NCBI GenBank assembly: GCA_963759155.1
Contig: CAVWXX010000004.1
Span: forward strand, 219,183 to 283,182
DNA length: 64,000 bases
Source of the DNA: SZUA-36 sp963759155
Lineage (GTDB): Bacteria; Pseudomonadota; Gammaproteobacteria; Xanthomonadales; SZUA-36
Reading direction: 5' to 3'
The position numbers and the translations under genes were made by a program. This document shows, in pieces, positions 36,000 through 44,745 of this stretch. A model generated the notes under the pieces. It had not been told where the DNA came from and did not search any database. It saw only the letters and a list, made by a program, of their open reading frames with translations. Every line of letters starts with the position of its first letter. Position 1 is the first letter of the stretch.

Positions 36000-37334
36000 A
36001 TGCCGCGTCTGTTTTGGAAAATATTCTTCGCGCTTTGGCTGAGCATTATGGCTTTTGCTGTCGTTGTCAGCTGGATCAACCAGGTCATCATCGTTCAAAA
36101 TACGGTCGAAGAACCTGCTGTGGCGTTTAAAAATAACCTGCAGCGCTTCACCGCCAGGCTGGCGAGGGATTTACAGGAAGGCGGGGAGCGCAAGGTCAAA
36201 CGGACACTCATGGGCATGCCGGCCGGTATGCACCGGCATGTTTTCGTTCTCAACGCCCAGGGCAAAGAGTTACTGGGGCGTGACCGGATGCTGGCCAAGC
36301 AAAAGCAGACCCATACAAAGATAGCCACCACCGAGGTAACAGATGGGAGAGGGCAGGTTTACACACTGGTCAATACAGGCCGGCGCCCACCCCGTACCTT
36401 GCTTGCGCCAGGGCCTGCCGGTGTTGGATTGCGTCTCGGGGTCGCGGCCCTGATCAGTGCCCTGGTCAGCTTATTGCTGGCACGCTATCTGGCAGCACCA
36501 CTGGGGCATTTGAGTCGTGCCAGCAGGCAGTTGGCTACCGGTGACCTCAGTGTGAGAGTGGGCGTACCACTGGACCGGCGTCATGATGAATTTGGACAAC
36601 TTGCGCGGGACATGGATGAGATGGCAGCCCGGCTTCAGCGTTTACAGCAGGCCAACCAGCGCCTGTTACGAGATGTCAGTCACGAGTTGCGCTCACCCCT
36701 GGCGCGTCTGCGCGTGGCCCTTGAAATCGCCCGTAACAAGGATCGCAGCCTTGTGGCTGATGAACTGGACCGTATCGAGTTAGAAAGCGAGCGTCTGGAG
36801 AAACTGATTGGTGAAGTATTAAGCTTGCTGCGTGAGTCTTCCGAAACACAGGAGATGAAGCTGTCCCGGTTTGATCTCGCCGACATGTTGCATGACCTGG
36901 TGGAAACGGTGAACTACGAAATCAGTCATGGTTGTGAACCCATTGCGCTGCGGGCACAGGCCCCTTTGTTACTCGAAGCCGACCGCGAGTTGCTCTGGCG
37001 GGTTTTTGAAAACCTGTTGCGCAATGCCCTGATCCATTCCGGTGACACTGGTGGTATCCAGGTCATCGCCAGGGAGCTTGACGGAAAGCAACTTGAGGTG
37101 TGCGTGCTTGATTCGGGGGCTGGTATTGAAGAGGCCAAACTCAACAGGATTTTCGAGCCTTTTTTCCGGGTTGATGAGGCACGAAACCGGGATTCAGGTG
37201 GTCATGGTCTGGGTCTGGCCATTGCAGCTTCTGCCGTTCGTCGTCACGATGGCAGGATTACGGCCTCCAACCGGCAGGAGGGTGGTCTCGAGGTGTGTGT
37301 GGTGATACCGCGACAGCAGGCCTCAGGCGCGTGA
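36000..37334 (+). CDS. sensor histidine kinase, CpxA-like
   Basis: A 444-residue kinase with two membrane helices (about 8-30 and 143-161) enclosing a periplasmic sensor region, a HAMP domain, an H-box with His228 (DVSHELRSPLARL) and an ATPase domain with N-box (FENLLRNALIHS) and G-boxes (DSGAGIEEAK, GLGLAIAAS). It converges on epmA, overlapping its end by 12 bases. The partner regulator is the preceding gene. Confidence 0.93.
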   Translation: MPRLFWKIFFALWLSIMAFAVVVSWINQVIIVQNTVEEPAVAFKNNLQRFTARLARDLQEGGERKVKRTLMGMPAGMHRHVFVLNAQGKELLGRDRMLAKQKQTHTKIATTEVTDGRGQVYTLVNTGRRPPRTLLAPGPAGVGLRLGVAALISALVSLLLARYLAAPLGHLSRASRQLATGDLSVRVGVPLDRRHDEFGQLARDMDEMAARLQRLQQANQRLLRDVSHELRSPLARLRVALEIARNKDRSLVADELDRIELESERLEKLIGEVLSLLRESSETQEMKLSRFDLADMLHDLVETVNYEISHGCEPIALRAQAPLLLEADRELLWRVFENLLRNALIHSGDTGGIQVIARELDGKQLEVCVLDSGAGIEEAKLNRIFEPFFRVDEARNRDSGGHGLGLAIAASAVRRHDGRITASNRQEGGLEVCVVIPRQQASGA

Positions 37335-38276
37335 AAAAGGAAAAGCGGTAACCTCGTCGATTGATTCCGCGCCAACAATAGCCATCAACAAACGGTCAAC
37401 ACCCAGCGCAACACCTGCACATTCAGGCATTCCGCTTTCAAGCGCTTCGAGCAGATGATGATCAACTTCACAGCTTGCCTGGCCGCGATTTTCACGTTGA
37501 GCGTTCTCAGCTTCAAAACGCCGTCGTTGTTCCTGTCCGTCGGTTAACTCCTGGTAGCCGTTAGCAAGCTCAGTGCGCCCAAGGTACAGCTCAAACCTTT
37601 CCGCAATTGGCGGGTCACCAGGACGAACCCTCGATAACGCAGCCTGATCAGCGGGAAAGTCATAAACAAATGTCAGTTGATTTTCCGGCAGCCCCGCCTG
37701 GATCACGACGCTGATCAACAGGTCCAGCCACTGCCTGCGATCCAGTTCGATATCGTCAATTCCGCATTCCTTTGCCTTGGCACAAAGTTCCTGTTCACTG
37801 GCCGTGAATGGATCCAGGTCCACGGAACGCAAAAACAGCTGTTGATAACTGAGTTTTTGTTGGGGCCAGTGATCAAACTTTCCGCGTCCACAATGCCGGA
37901 CAAGGGCGGCAACCTCATCCATCAGGTCGTGGTAGCTGAAATCGTTCCGGTACCATTCCAGCAGGGTGAATTCAGGGTTATGGGAGCGACCCGATTCACC
38001 TGCACGAAAAACACGGCCCACTTCAAAGATATCGCCACTGCCGGCGGCGAGCAGGCGTTTTAGTGGGAACTCCGGAGAGGTTCGTAAGTAGCCGCCATCA
38101 ACGGTCTTTATCGACTCGATTTCCGGGTCGGGGTTTCCTGCTGATGAAATTAATGGCGTTTCAACTTCCATCACGGCCTGCCCGGAAAAATACTCACGGA
38201 TGTCACGCAATAAACGCGCACGTGCCCGCAGTTGACCGGTCGCGGCCGCAGGGCGCCAATTCTCAGTCGGGCTCAT
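37323..38276 (-). CDS. epmA: EF-P-lysine lysyltransferase EpmA
   Basis: A 317-residue class-II-synthetase-like enzyme without an anticodon-binding domain. It has motif 2 of the LysRS type (FRAGESGRSHNPEFTLLEWY) and motif 3 (GVALGVDRLLMAI). It attaches beta-lysine to elongation factor P. Its start overlaps the end of ppx by 14 bases, so ppx and epmA are cotranscribed. Confidence 0.93.
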   Translation of the reverse strand: MSPTENWRPAAATGQLRARARLLRDIREYFSGQAVMEVETPLISSAGNPDPEIESIKTVDGGYLRTSPEFPLKRLLAAGSGDIFEVGRVFRAGESGRSHNPEFTLLEWYRNDFSYHDLMDEVAALVRHCGRGKFDHWPQQKLSYQQLFLRSVDLDPFTASEQELCAKAKECGIDDIELDRRQWLDLLISVVIQAGLPENQLTFVYDFPADQAALSRVRPGDPPIAERFELYLGRTELANGYQELTDGQEQRRRFEAENAQRENRGQASCEVDHHLLEALESGMPECAGVALGVDRLLMAIVGAESIDEVTAFPFSRA

Positions 38277-39780
38277 GGCTAATATAGCTGAGTTCCAGCT
38301 GCAGACCAGTCATGGCCAGTGCCTTGGTTTCATATTTCAGATCGGCGATCGTTAACGGATGGTTTTCAACCCAGTCATGGGGTAGCGCAAGAAGCACCCT
38401 GTTTTGATCCAGGCTGACCTTGTAGTCGGGAATCGCGGCATCTTCACGTGTTCTGCAAAAAATCCAGGCCAGTCGCATACACAGCAAAGTTACATTCAGG
38501 GGCTGGTGTAATCGGCGGGGAAGCCTGCTGGCGTAACCTGAAGGGATATCACGCCGCTGGAGGCCCACCAATGCAGCCAGGAAAAGCTGTTCCTGACGGG
38601 AGAAGCCTGCCATGTCGGAAGCTTCGACCAGGTAGGCGGAATGTTGTTGATAACTTTCATGCGATAAGCTCAAGCCAATCTCATGTAAGCCGGTGGCCCA
38701 TATAAGCATTCTCCGGTATGCTTCACTCACCGCCGTATCAGCGGCGATGCTGTCAAATATATGGAGAGCAGTTCTTTGTACCCGCTCCACCTGGGCCGGA
38801 TCGACGGCAAAACGGGACATCAAGGCTTTAACTGCCTTATCCCTTGGGTCACGGTGCTCAAGTCTGCCCAACATGTCCTGCAGCACGCCTTCTCGTAAAG
38901 CATAAGGCGAGACCAGCATTTCTTTTATCGCCAATGCTTTGAAACAGGCCAGTAAAACGGCCAACCCGCCAATAAATACCGGCTTGCGACGCTCACTTAA
39001 CCCGGCAATATCGATGTCATCAATGGTTTTGAATGACAATGCTTTCTGTTTCAACTTCTTTAGTGCCTGGGCAGTCACGCCTTTTGCGCACCAGCCATTG
39101 GCCTCGCACATGGATGCTGCGGAACGGAACGTGCCTGAGGAACCGATGGCCGTTTGCCAACCGGCATTGCGGTAGACCGTCTGTAACTCCTGTAATTCAG
39201 CAGCGACAGCACGTTGGGCCTTTCGCAGTGTTCTCGCATTGATTTTTCCGGTTTTGAAAAACCGGTTTGTCACCGAAACGCAGCCAAATTGCAAACTTTC
39301 CATTTTGATGGGGTCTGCGCCTTCACCGATCACCAGTTCCGTACTGCCACCGCCTATGTCCATCACCAGTTTTCTTTGACGTGCGCCGGCAACCCATTGT
39401 GATACACCCAGGTAGACCAGGCGAGCCTCCTCGCGACCGGCAATGATATCAATCGGGCACTCCAGTGCATTCTCCGCGGCCAGCAAAAACTCATCGGCAT
39501 TTTTCAGGCGCCGGAAAGTCTGTGTGCCCACAGCGCGAAGGTTGGCGGCAGGGATACCCCGCAGACGCTGACCGAAACGGGAAAGACAATCCAATGCACG
39601 TTGCTGGACTTCGATATCAAGATTGCCTTCTTCATCAAGCCCGCCACCGAGGCGAACCATTTCTCTTATCCGGTCCAGTACACGTAATTCGCCATGTTCA
39701 CGGCGTGCGACCAGCAAGTGAAAGCTGTTGCTGCCTAAATCAACTGCTGCATAGGTTTCGGACTGAGGGTCGGGTTTCAT
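38263..39780 (-). CDS. ppx: exopolyphosphatase, Ppx/GppA family
   Basis: A 505-residue ASKHA-fold phosphatase. The ATP/phosphate-binding loops VDLGSNSFHLLV (residues 13-24) and VMDIGGGSTELVIG are present, with an HD-like C-terminal domain (WATGLHEIG). It degrades polyphosphate or pppGpp. No ppk gene is in the window. Its role fits the phosphate theme, although no Pho box is seen before it. Confidence 0.92.
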   Translation of the reverse strand: MKPDPQSETYAAVDLGSNSFHLLVARREHGELRVLDRIREMVRLGGGLDEEGNLDIEVQQRALDCLSRFGQRLRGIPAANLRAVGTQTFRRLKNADEFLLAAENALECPIDIIAGREEARLVYLGVSQWVAGARQRKLVMDIGGGSTELVIGEGADPIKMESLQFGCVSVTNRFFKTGKINARTLRKAQRAVAAELQELQTVYRNAGWQTAIGSSGTFRSAASMCEANGWCAKGVTAQALKKLKQKALSFKTIDDIDIAGLSERRKPVFIGGLAVLLACFKALAIKEMLVSPYALREGVLQDMLGRLEHRDPRDKAVKALMSRFAVDPAQVERVQRTALHIFDSIAADTAVSEAYRRMLIWATGLHEIGLSLSHESYQQHSAYLVEASDMAGFSRQEQLFLAALVGLQRRDIPSGYASRLPRRLHQPLNVTLLCMRLAWIFCRTREDAAIPDYKVSLDQNRVLLALPHDWVENHPLTIADLKYETKALAMTGLQLELSYISHEPD

Positions 39781-39866
39781 GCGGTGATTATAGCTTTATG
39801 CTCGCCGGGGATTAATGGTTTCTGCTATATCCGCTGCAAGTAAAGGGACTTGCGCAGGACAAAAAA

Positions 39867-39893
39867 AGCGGGCCTTCTCGGGCCCGCCTTTTT
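39867..39893. terminator. bidirectional Rho-independent terminator
   Basis: GCGGGCC pairs with GGCCCGC across a TTCTCG loop, preceded by seven A and followed by five T residues, so it can act on both strands. It terminates the porin gene on the minus strand. Confidence 0.85.
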
Positions 39894-39938
39894 GAATTGT
39901 GGTCGGCTTGTTGCCTGGCTGGCAACAGAAAACAACCT

Positions 39939-41237
39939 TTAATACTTAAAGCTCAGATCCAGTTGTAGTCGCTTAAAGTCAATCGGATCACCTGACTTCA
40001 GACCAACATCATTAATGAAGTAGGTCAGGTTGGCATTAAAGTTTTTGTAAAACGCATAGCTGCCCTTGATGATGCTGCCCTTTGAATCGGTACCGCCACC
40101 ACCAAAATCTGAATCGGTCAGGAGACCGATAACCGAGTCTGCTTCAAGCTTCTGGTAGACATAACCAAACTGCCACTCGCCCTTGTTCTTGGCAGAGCCG
40201 TAGTTGAAGCCGAAAGCGTAGGCCGTGTCATTTTCGTCGGCTGCCTGGTTCTGTACGTAGTTACCAAATAACAGTGCCGGATGACCAAACAACTCGAAAC
40301 CGAGGTCTGCAAAGACTTCGAGATCTTCATAATCATAGAGGTAGGTTTTGGTGATCGGATCAAAGCTGTTACCAAAGAAGTCATCGTCATCACCATAGTA
40401 TGATCCTGCACCTGCGGTATCAAACACGTGGTAGCCCACGCCTGTTGTCAGCTTGAAATTGTCGCCGATCGGAAATTTGACACCCAGTTGTGTCAGGTAG
40501 GCAAATGACTGGCCCGCATTACTGTCACTTTCGATCCAGGTACCCAGCCCATTGGCAAAGAACATACCGTTGTCCCACTTGATACCAGTACCCTCAGGGC
40601 GCCAGTCACCATCCCATAGTAGGGCGTTTTTACCGGCTTTATGTATGTAGTTACTGAATTTACCACCGTAAACATTGGTGTCTTTCAGGCCAGACCAGTC
40701 AAAGTAGGCAAGGTCAAGTCTCAAATCCTTGGTTGATCCACCGCCGCCCAGAGTCTGGTTGGAAGAAACCGGATCGTCTCCACCGGTGGCCAGGCCTAAA
40801 CCGACTTCCATGGTTGGTTTCACTTTGGCGATCAGTGCAGCTCTTGCACGGACACGGTTACGGTCGCGGTTTGGTTTGCCTTCGATATCAAAAGATTCAT
40901 AACGGTAGCGGAAATCGCCTTTCCATTTAAGCTTTTCAGCCCAGCTGGTTTTTGCAGCCCGTTCCTCTACGTCGGCTGCCACCGCATCGGTTTTTTCACT
41001 GACAGCGGCAACGGTCGCGGCGGTTTCCTGGCTGTTTTTCGTCAGTTCGGCATTGGCGGCGGTCAATGCCTGTTTTCGGCTTCCAGACGATCAAGCCGTT
41101 CACTCAGGGCCATCATTTGCGCCCGCATGGCAGCAAAATCTTCGTCGGTTGCTGCCTGTGATAGCCACGGGTGACAGCAGCAACAGCGTGCATAAAGTGT
41201 CGTAATAATTCGATAGTGTAATTTTCTTATAAGTCAT
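39939..41237 (-). CDS. outer-membrane porin with N-terminal coiled coil, frameshifted
   Basis: About 430 residues. The ATG at 41237 starts a signal peptide (MTYKKITLSNYYDTLCTLLL). A heptad region (RAQMMALSERLDRLEAEN, continuing into TAANAELTKNSQETAATV) precedes a 16-strand-like barrel (KLKWKGDFRYRYESFDIE, ending LQLDLSFKY). Two compensating shifts between about 41060 and 41160 break the coiled-coil part: QAATDEDFAAMRAQ runs in another frame, and the second shift looks like a lost C in GAAAAC(C)AGG. The layout resembles coiled-coil porins of the phosphate-selective type. It lies beside pstS2, phoR and phoB. Confidence 0.78.
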
Positions 41238-41279
41238 GTTGACTGATTCCTCTATTGGTATTATTTGAATAACGACCTT

Positions 41280-41297
41280 TTGTCATATTCATGTAAT
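41280..41297 (+). promoter_or_regulatory. possible Pho box reading toward the intergenic hairpin
   Basis: TTGTCAT (41280-41286) and ATGTAAT (41291-41297) have the 4-base gap of a Pho box, on the plus strand, pointing away from the porin. A further TTGTCAG at 41313 keeps the 11-base phase. No clear -10 follows. Confidence 0.35.
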
Positions 41298-41365
41298 AAA
41301 TCAGCAATAGACTTGTCAGCAACAGAGGCTAGTGCTTAATTTTAAGTCGTGATTCTCTGGCAAAC

Positions 41366-41411
41366 GGATCACTTGTCTGCAGTTGGAAGGGTAGGCAAGT
41401 GATCCTTTTTT
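41366..41411 (+). terminator. Rho-independent terminator on the plus strand with no known gene upstream
   Basis: GGATCACTTG (41366-41375) pairs with CAAGTGATCC (41396-41405), followed by a six-T run on the plus strand. Only intergenic sequence lies upstream on that strand, so it may end a small RNA or simply cap the convergent 3' end. Confidence 0.6.
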
Positions 41412-41414
41412 ATT

Positions 41415-42392
41415 TCATCGGTAATTATTGAATCTTCTTAACTCACGTTCAGCAACCCTGGCAGGTAACGGGATATAACCATCTTTAACGACGACTTCCT
41501 GGCCCTCACGGGACAGGACCAGTTTGATGAACTCAGCTGTCAAAGGTGGAAGGGGTTTTCCGGGCGCCTTGTTTACATAGACATACAGAAAGCGCGACAG
41601 TGGGTATTTACCCGCGATTGCATTTTCCGGGTTGGCCGATACAAATTCTTGACCGGCTTCCCTGGATAAGGGAACAGCCCGGACTGAAGAAGTCGTGTAA
41701 CCGATACCCGAGTAGCCAATACCATTAACGGATGCACTGACTGACTGCACGACGGATGCTGACCCCGGTTGTTCATTAACCGAATTTTTGAAGTCGCCTT
41801 TACACAGCGCCTTATCCTTGAAATAACCATAGGTGCCTGATACCGAGTTGCGCCCATACAGTTGGATGTCGCGCCCAGCCCATGAACCCGTTAAGCCAAG
41901 ATCTCCCCAGTCTTCGATATTCTCGGGGCCGCCGCAGGTTCTCGTAGAAGAGAAAATGGCGTCGATCTGGGGAATGGTAAGTCCTTCAATGGGGTTGTCT
42001 TTGTGTACAAATACCGCCAGGGCGTCAATGGCGACGGCGATGGGTGTGGGTTTGTATCCAAACTTCTTTTCAAATGATTCCACTTCCTTGTCTTTCATCA
42101 TACGGCTCATGGGACCAAGGTTTGACGTGTTTTCGGTCAGGGCAGGCGGGGCGGTTGAAGAACCAGCGGCCTGGATCTGAACATTGACATTAGGGTAGGT
42201 CCTTTTGAAGGACTCGGCCCACAAAGTCATCAGGTTGGCCAAGGTATCAGAACCCACACTGGACAGGTTGCCGGAGACACCGCTGGTTTTTTCGTACACC
42301 GGCAGGTTTTCATCAACCGTCGCCTGGGCTAAAACATTATTTGCGCTAAAAAGCGCAACCGAAATGAGCATTGCAGCAATTCGGGTATTCAT
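41415..42392 (-). CDS. pstS: phosphate-binding protein PstS (second copy)
   Basis: A 325-residue secreted protein with a signal peptide (MNTRIAAMLISVALFSANN, cut after VLA) rather than a lipobox. Motifs of the PstS family are present: GSDTLANLMTLWAESF, GSSTAPPALTENTSNLGPMS and NSVSGTYGYFK. It has its own Pho box and lies apart from any permease gene, between the porin and phoR. It may feed either Pst system. Confidence 0.93.
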   Translation of the reverse strand: MNTRIAAMLISVALFSANNVLAQATVDENLPVYEKTSGVSGNLSSVGSDTLANLMTLWAESFKRTYPNVNVQIQAAGSSTAPPALTENTSNLGPMSRMMKDKEVESFEKKFGYKPTPIAVAIDALAVFVHKDNPIEGLTIPQIDAIFSSTRTCGGPENIEDWGDLGLTGSWAGRDIQLYGRNSVSGTYGYFKDKALCKGDFKNSVNEQPGSASVVQSVSASVNGIGYSGIGYTTSSVRAVPLSREAGQEFVSANPENAIAGKYPLSRFLYVYVNKAPGKPLPPLTAEFIKLVLSREGQEVVVKDGYIPLPARVAERELRRFNNYR

Positions 42393-42451
42393 AATTTTCC
42401 ACTCCTGAAGTTATAGAGAATTTGGATTTGGGCCTGAGTCCAACATGTGGA

Positions 42452-42503
42452 ATGTTAAAGAGCTTATGTGACAGCTGTATGACACATGAAAGGTTAATGA
42501 CAG
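42452..42503 (-). promoter_or_regulatory. Pho boxes and -10 of pstS2
   Basis: On the minus strand, CTGTCAT-TAAC-CTTTCAT is followed directly by GTGTCAT-ACAG-CTGTCAC (42468-42485 for the proximal pair). After 10 bases comes TAACAT (42452-42457) as the -10. Two 18-base boxes in tandem suggest strong PhoB activation. Confidence 0.82.
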
Positions 42504-42605
42504 TGCGGAAGAAATGAGGGGACTGGCGAAGTGGAGGAGCCCGGATAACGCAGGCTTATATTTGTCCTGGATAGTCAGGGTTTCATACAGGGCATTAAAC
42601 GGTTT

Positions 42606-43896
42606 TCAGGCTTTTCTTTCAGGTGGGAAAATACAACGAAACTCACTGCCTTTGCCGAGTTCGCTCTGAATTTCCAGTTTTGCGTTGTGACTGTGGAGCA
42701 CGTGTTTGACGATGGCGAGTCCGAGCCCCGTACCGCCCGTTTTCCGGTTTCGGTCATCACCTACGCGGTAAAAGCGCTCCGTTATGCGCGGGAATATCCC
42801 GGTGAGCGATGCCGACACCGGTGTCAATGACGCTAAGGACATAGGTCGTCCATTTTCATGCCAGATCACTTTAATCTTGCCGTTTTCGAGGTGTGTAGTT
42901 GATTGCATTGACAACCAGGTTTTGAAATGCGCTTTTAAGATCGGCCGCTACGCCCAGTAAATTCAAGCCGGGTTCAACTTTGAAAATGATCTTATGCTGC
43001 CCCTTGCTCAGGTCTTCAGCCTGTTCCGCAATTTGGGCCAGTAAGGCCGGGACATCAACCCGGCTCCATCCAAGCCGTCGTGTTCGCATATCTTCCAGGC
43101 GTGACAACTCGAGCAGGTCTTCCAGCATATCGTGCATTTGGCGGGCTTGTTTGAACATGCGTTTGATCGCTTCGGGTTTGGCTCCTCCGGTTGCGTTTTG
43201 AGTACTTCAAGATAGCCGAGCATCACCGTGAGCGGTGTCCGCAATTCATGCGAAACATTGGCGACCAGGTCTTGCCGTATTCGTTCAAGATTACGGAGGT
43301 CAGTGACATCCCTGAGGATCAATAAGCGTTGATTCCTCCTGAAGCGAACGACACTGAGTTGCAAGTTGATGTTGTCATCTACCGGACAGGCAATGTCAAG
43401 TGTGCTGTGTCATGACTTATCCTGGATGGCCAGCCAGTCTGCAAATGCCGGTTCGCGGATGAGATTGGTAACGGCCTGTCCCTTGTCGTCCGAGCATTCT
43501 CAGCTGGAGTAATTGAACTGCTGAATCGTTGAACCAGCGGATCAGGCCCTGATCATCGATAACCACGGTGGCATCGGGAAAAGCATCGGCAAGACCTTCG
43601 AAATCATCAATAACCTGTTGGTATTGTTCAGTTTCTTCTAATGTTCTGTTTTTGTAACGCAGCTATGCGGTCAAATATATCCGACCACATGCCAATGCTT
43701 TCCGGTGGTTTGTTCGTCCCAGGACTGGAGCCACCGGTAAAGGCGCAGGCTGTTATAAAACTGCCAGGCCAGGTATAAGGCCAGGAATAAACCTGTGATC
43801 AGTATGAGGTGTCCCGATAGCCAGCCCACCAGCAGGACCAGGAAAAGAAACCACACCCAGGCGGATCAGGTGGAAAACCCAACCACGCTTAAGCAT
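42606..43896 (-). pseudogene. phoR: phosphate sensor kinase PhoR, broken by many frameshifts
   Basis: The span, about 430 codons, and order match PhoR: ATG at 43896, two membrane helices (FLFLVLLVGWLSGHLILIT and ITGLFLALYLAWQFYNSL), a PAS-like linker (DAFPDATVVIDDQGLIRWFN), the H-box VANVSHELRTPLTVMLGYLE, an N-box NLVVNAINYTP and a G-box GGTGLGLAIVKH. The frame changes about eight to ten times (near 43855, 43715, 43660, 43500, 43195, 42890, 42840 and 42795) and an in-frame TGA lies at about 43410-43412. Similarity resumes after every shift with little other decay, so sequence error is at least as likely as true loss. Confidence 0.8.
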
Positions 43897-43902
43897 CAGG
43901 GC

Positions 43903-44623
43903 TCAGCGGCTAACAAAACGGTAGCCATGGCTGCGAACCGTTTGTATATAGTGGTCGAGCTTTGCCTTTTGCAATATTTTTCTCAAGCGCCTGATATGTA
44001 CATCAACGGTGCGTTCTTCAAGAAATACATTGGTGCCCCAAACATGGTCCAGCAATTGTGAGCGGCTAAAAGCACGGTTTTCATGGGTCATGAAAAATTC
44101 GAGCAGGCGGTATTCGGTCGGCCCGATATGTGTCGGCTTTTCAGCCAGAAAAACCTGTCTTGACAGGGTATCCATGCTGATTAAGCCAGCTGAGATTTTT
44201 CCGTCTGTCCCTCCAGGGTCAGATCTGCGTGAGTACCGCGTTGATTCGGGCAATCAACTCGCGTGGTGAAAACGGTTTGATTATGTAGTCATCTGCGCCG
44301 GCATTCAATCCGGTGACTTTGTCATCCTCGGAAACCTTGGCTGTCAGCATGATGATGGGATATGCTTTCATCACCGGGTTTTTTCGCAGTCGGCGGGTCA
44401 GTTCCGGCCCACTCATATTGGGCATCATCCAGTCGAGGAGGATGATATCCGGCGGCCGTTCATTGATTTTTTCCAGCGCTTCCTTTCCGCTCGCGGCACA
44501 GGTCACCTTCATGTCCGATTTGCCAAGTGCAAAGCGGATCATTTCCCGGATGGCCGATTCGTCATCTACAACCAGAACCTTGATTTGTTTTCCAGTCACT
44601 GATTTCCCTGGTTTTTTCATCAC
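43903..44623 (-). CDS. phoB: phosphate response regulator PhoB, frameshifted
   Basis: Receiver domain with Asp20/Asp21, phosphoacceptor Asp64 (LLDWMMPNM) and Lys in DDYIIKPF; then a winged helix (GPTEYRLLEFFMTH, RTVDVHIRRLRKIL, VRSHGYRFVS). The frame changes near 44235 in the GTACTCACGCAG region; deleting one base joins RINAVL to RRSDPGGTDG. It lies 6 bases before phoR and has a strong Pho box upstream, so it is autoregulated. It is the probable regulator of every Pho box in the window. Confidence 0.88.
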
Positions 44624-44649
44624 AGAAAGGGTTAGTACCCACTGAGCAT

Positions 44650-44682
44650 ATTATAAGGGGGTATATGACAGTTTGATGACAT
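44650..44682 (-). promoter_or_regulatory. Pho box and -10 of phoBR
   Basis: On the minus strand ATGTCAT-CAAA-CTGTCAT (44665-44682), then after 9 bases a perfect TATAAT (44650-44655), 26 bases before the phoB start. Confidence 0.88.
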
Positions 44683-44745
44683 TGTTGCGAATGGCTTTGG
44701 CCAGGGGAAGGAGGAAGCATCGCCGGCAGGCCATGTCTCAAAGTA

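Noticed and set aside
41280..41297. Pho box driving the porin gene
   Set aside because: Its repeats read on the plus strand, away from the porin, and PhoB boxes are orientation dependent.
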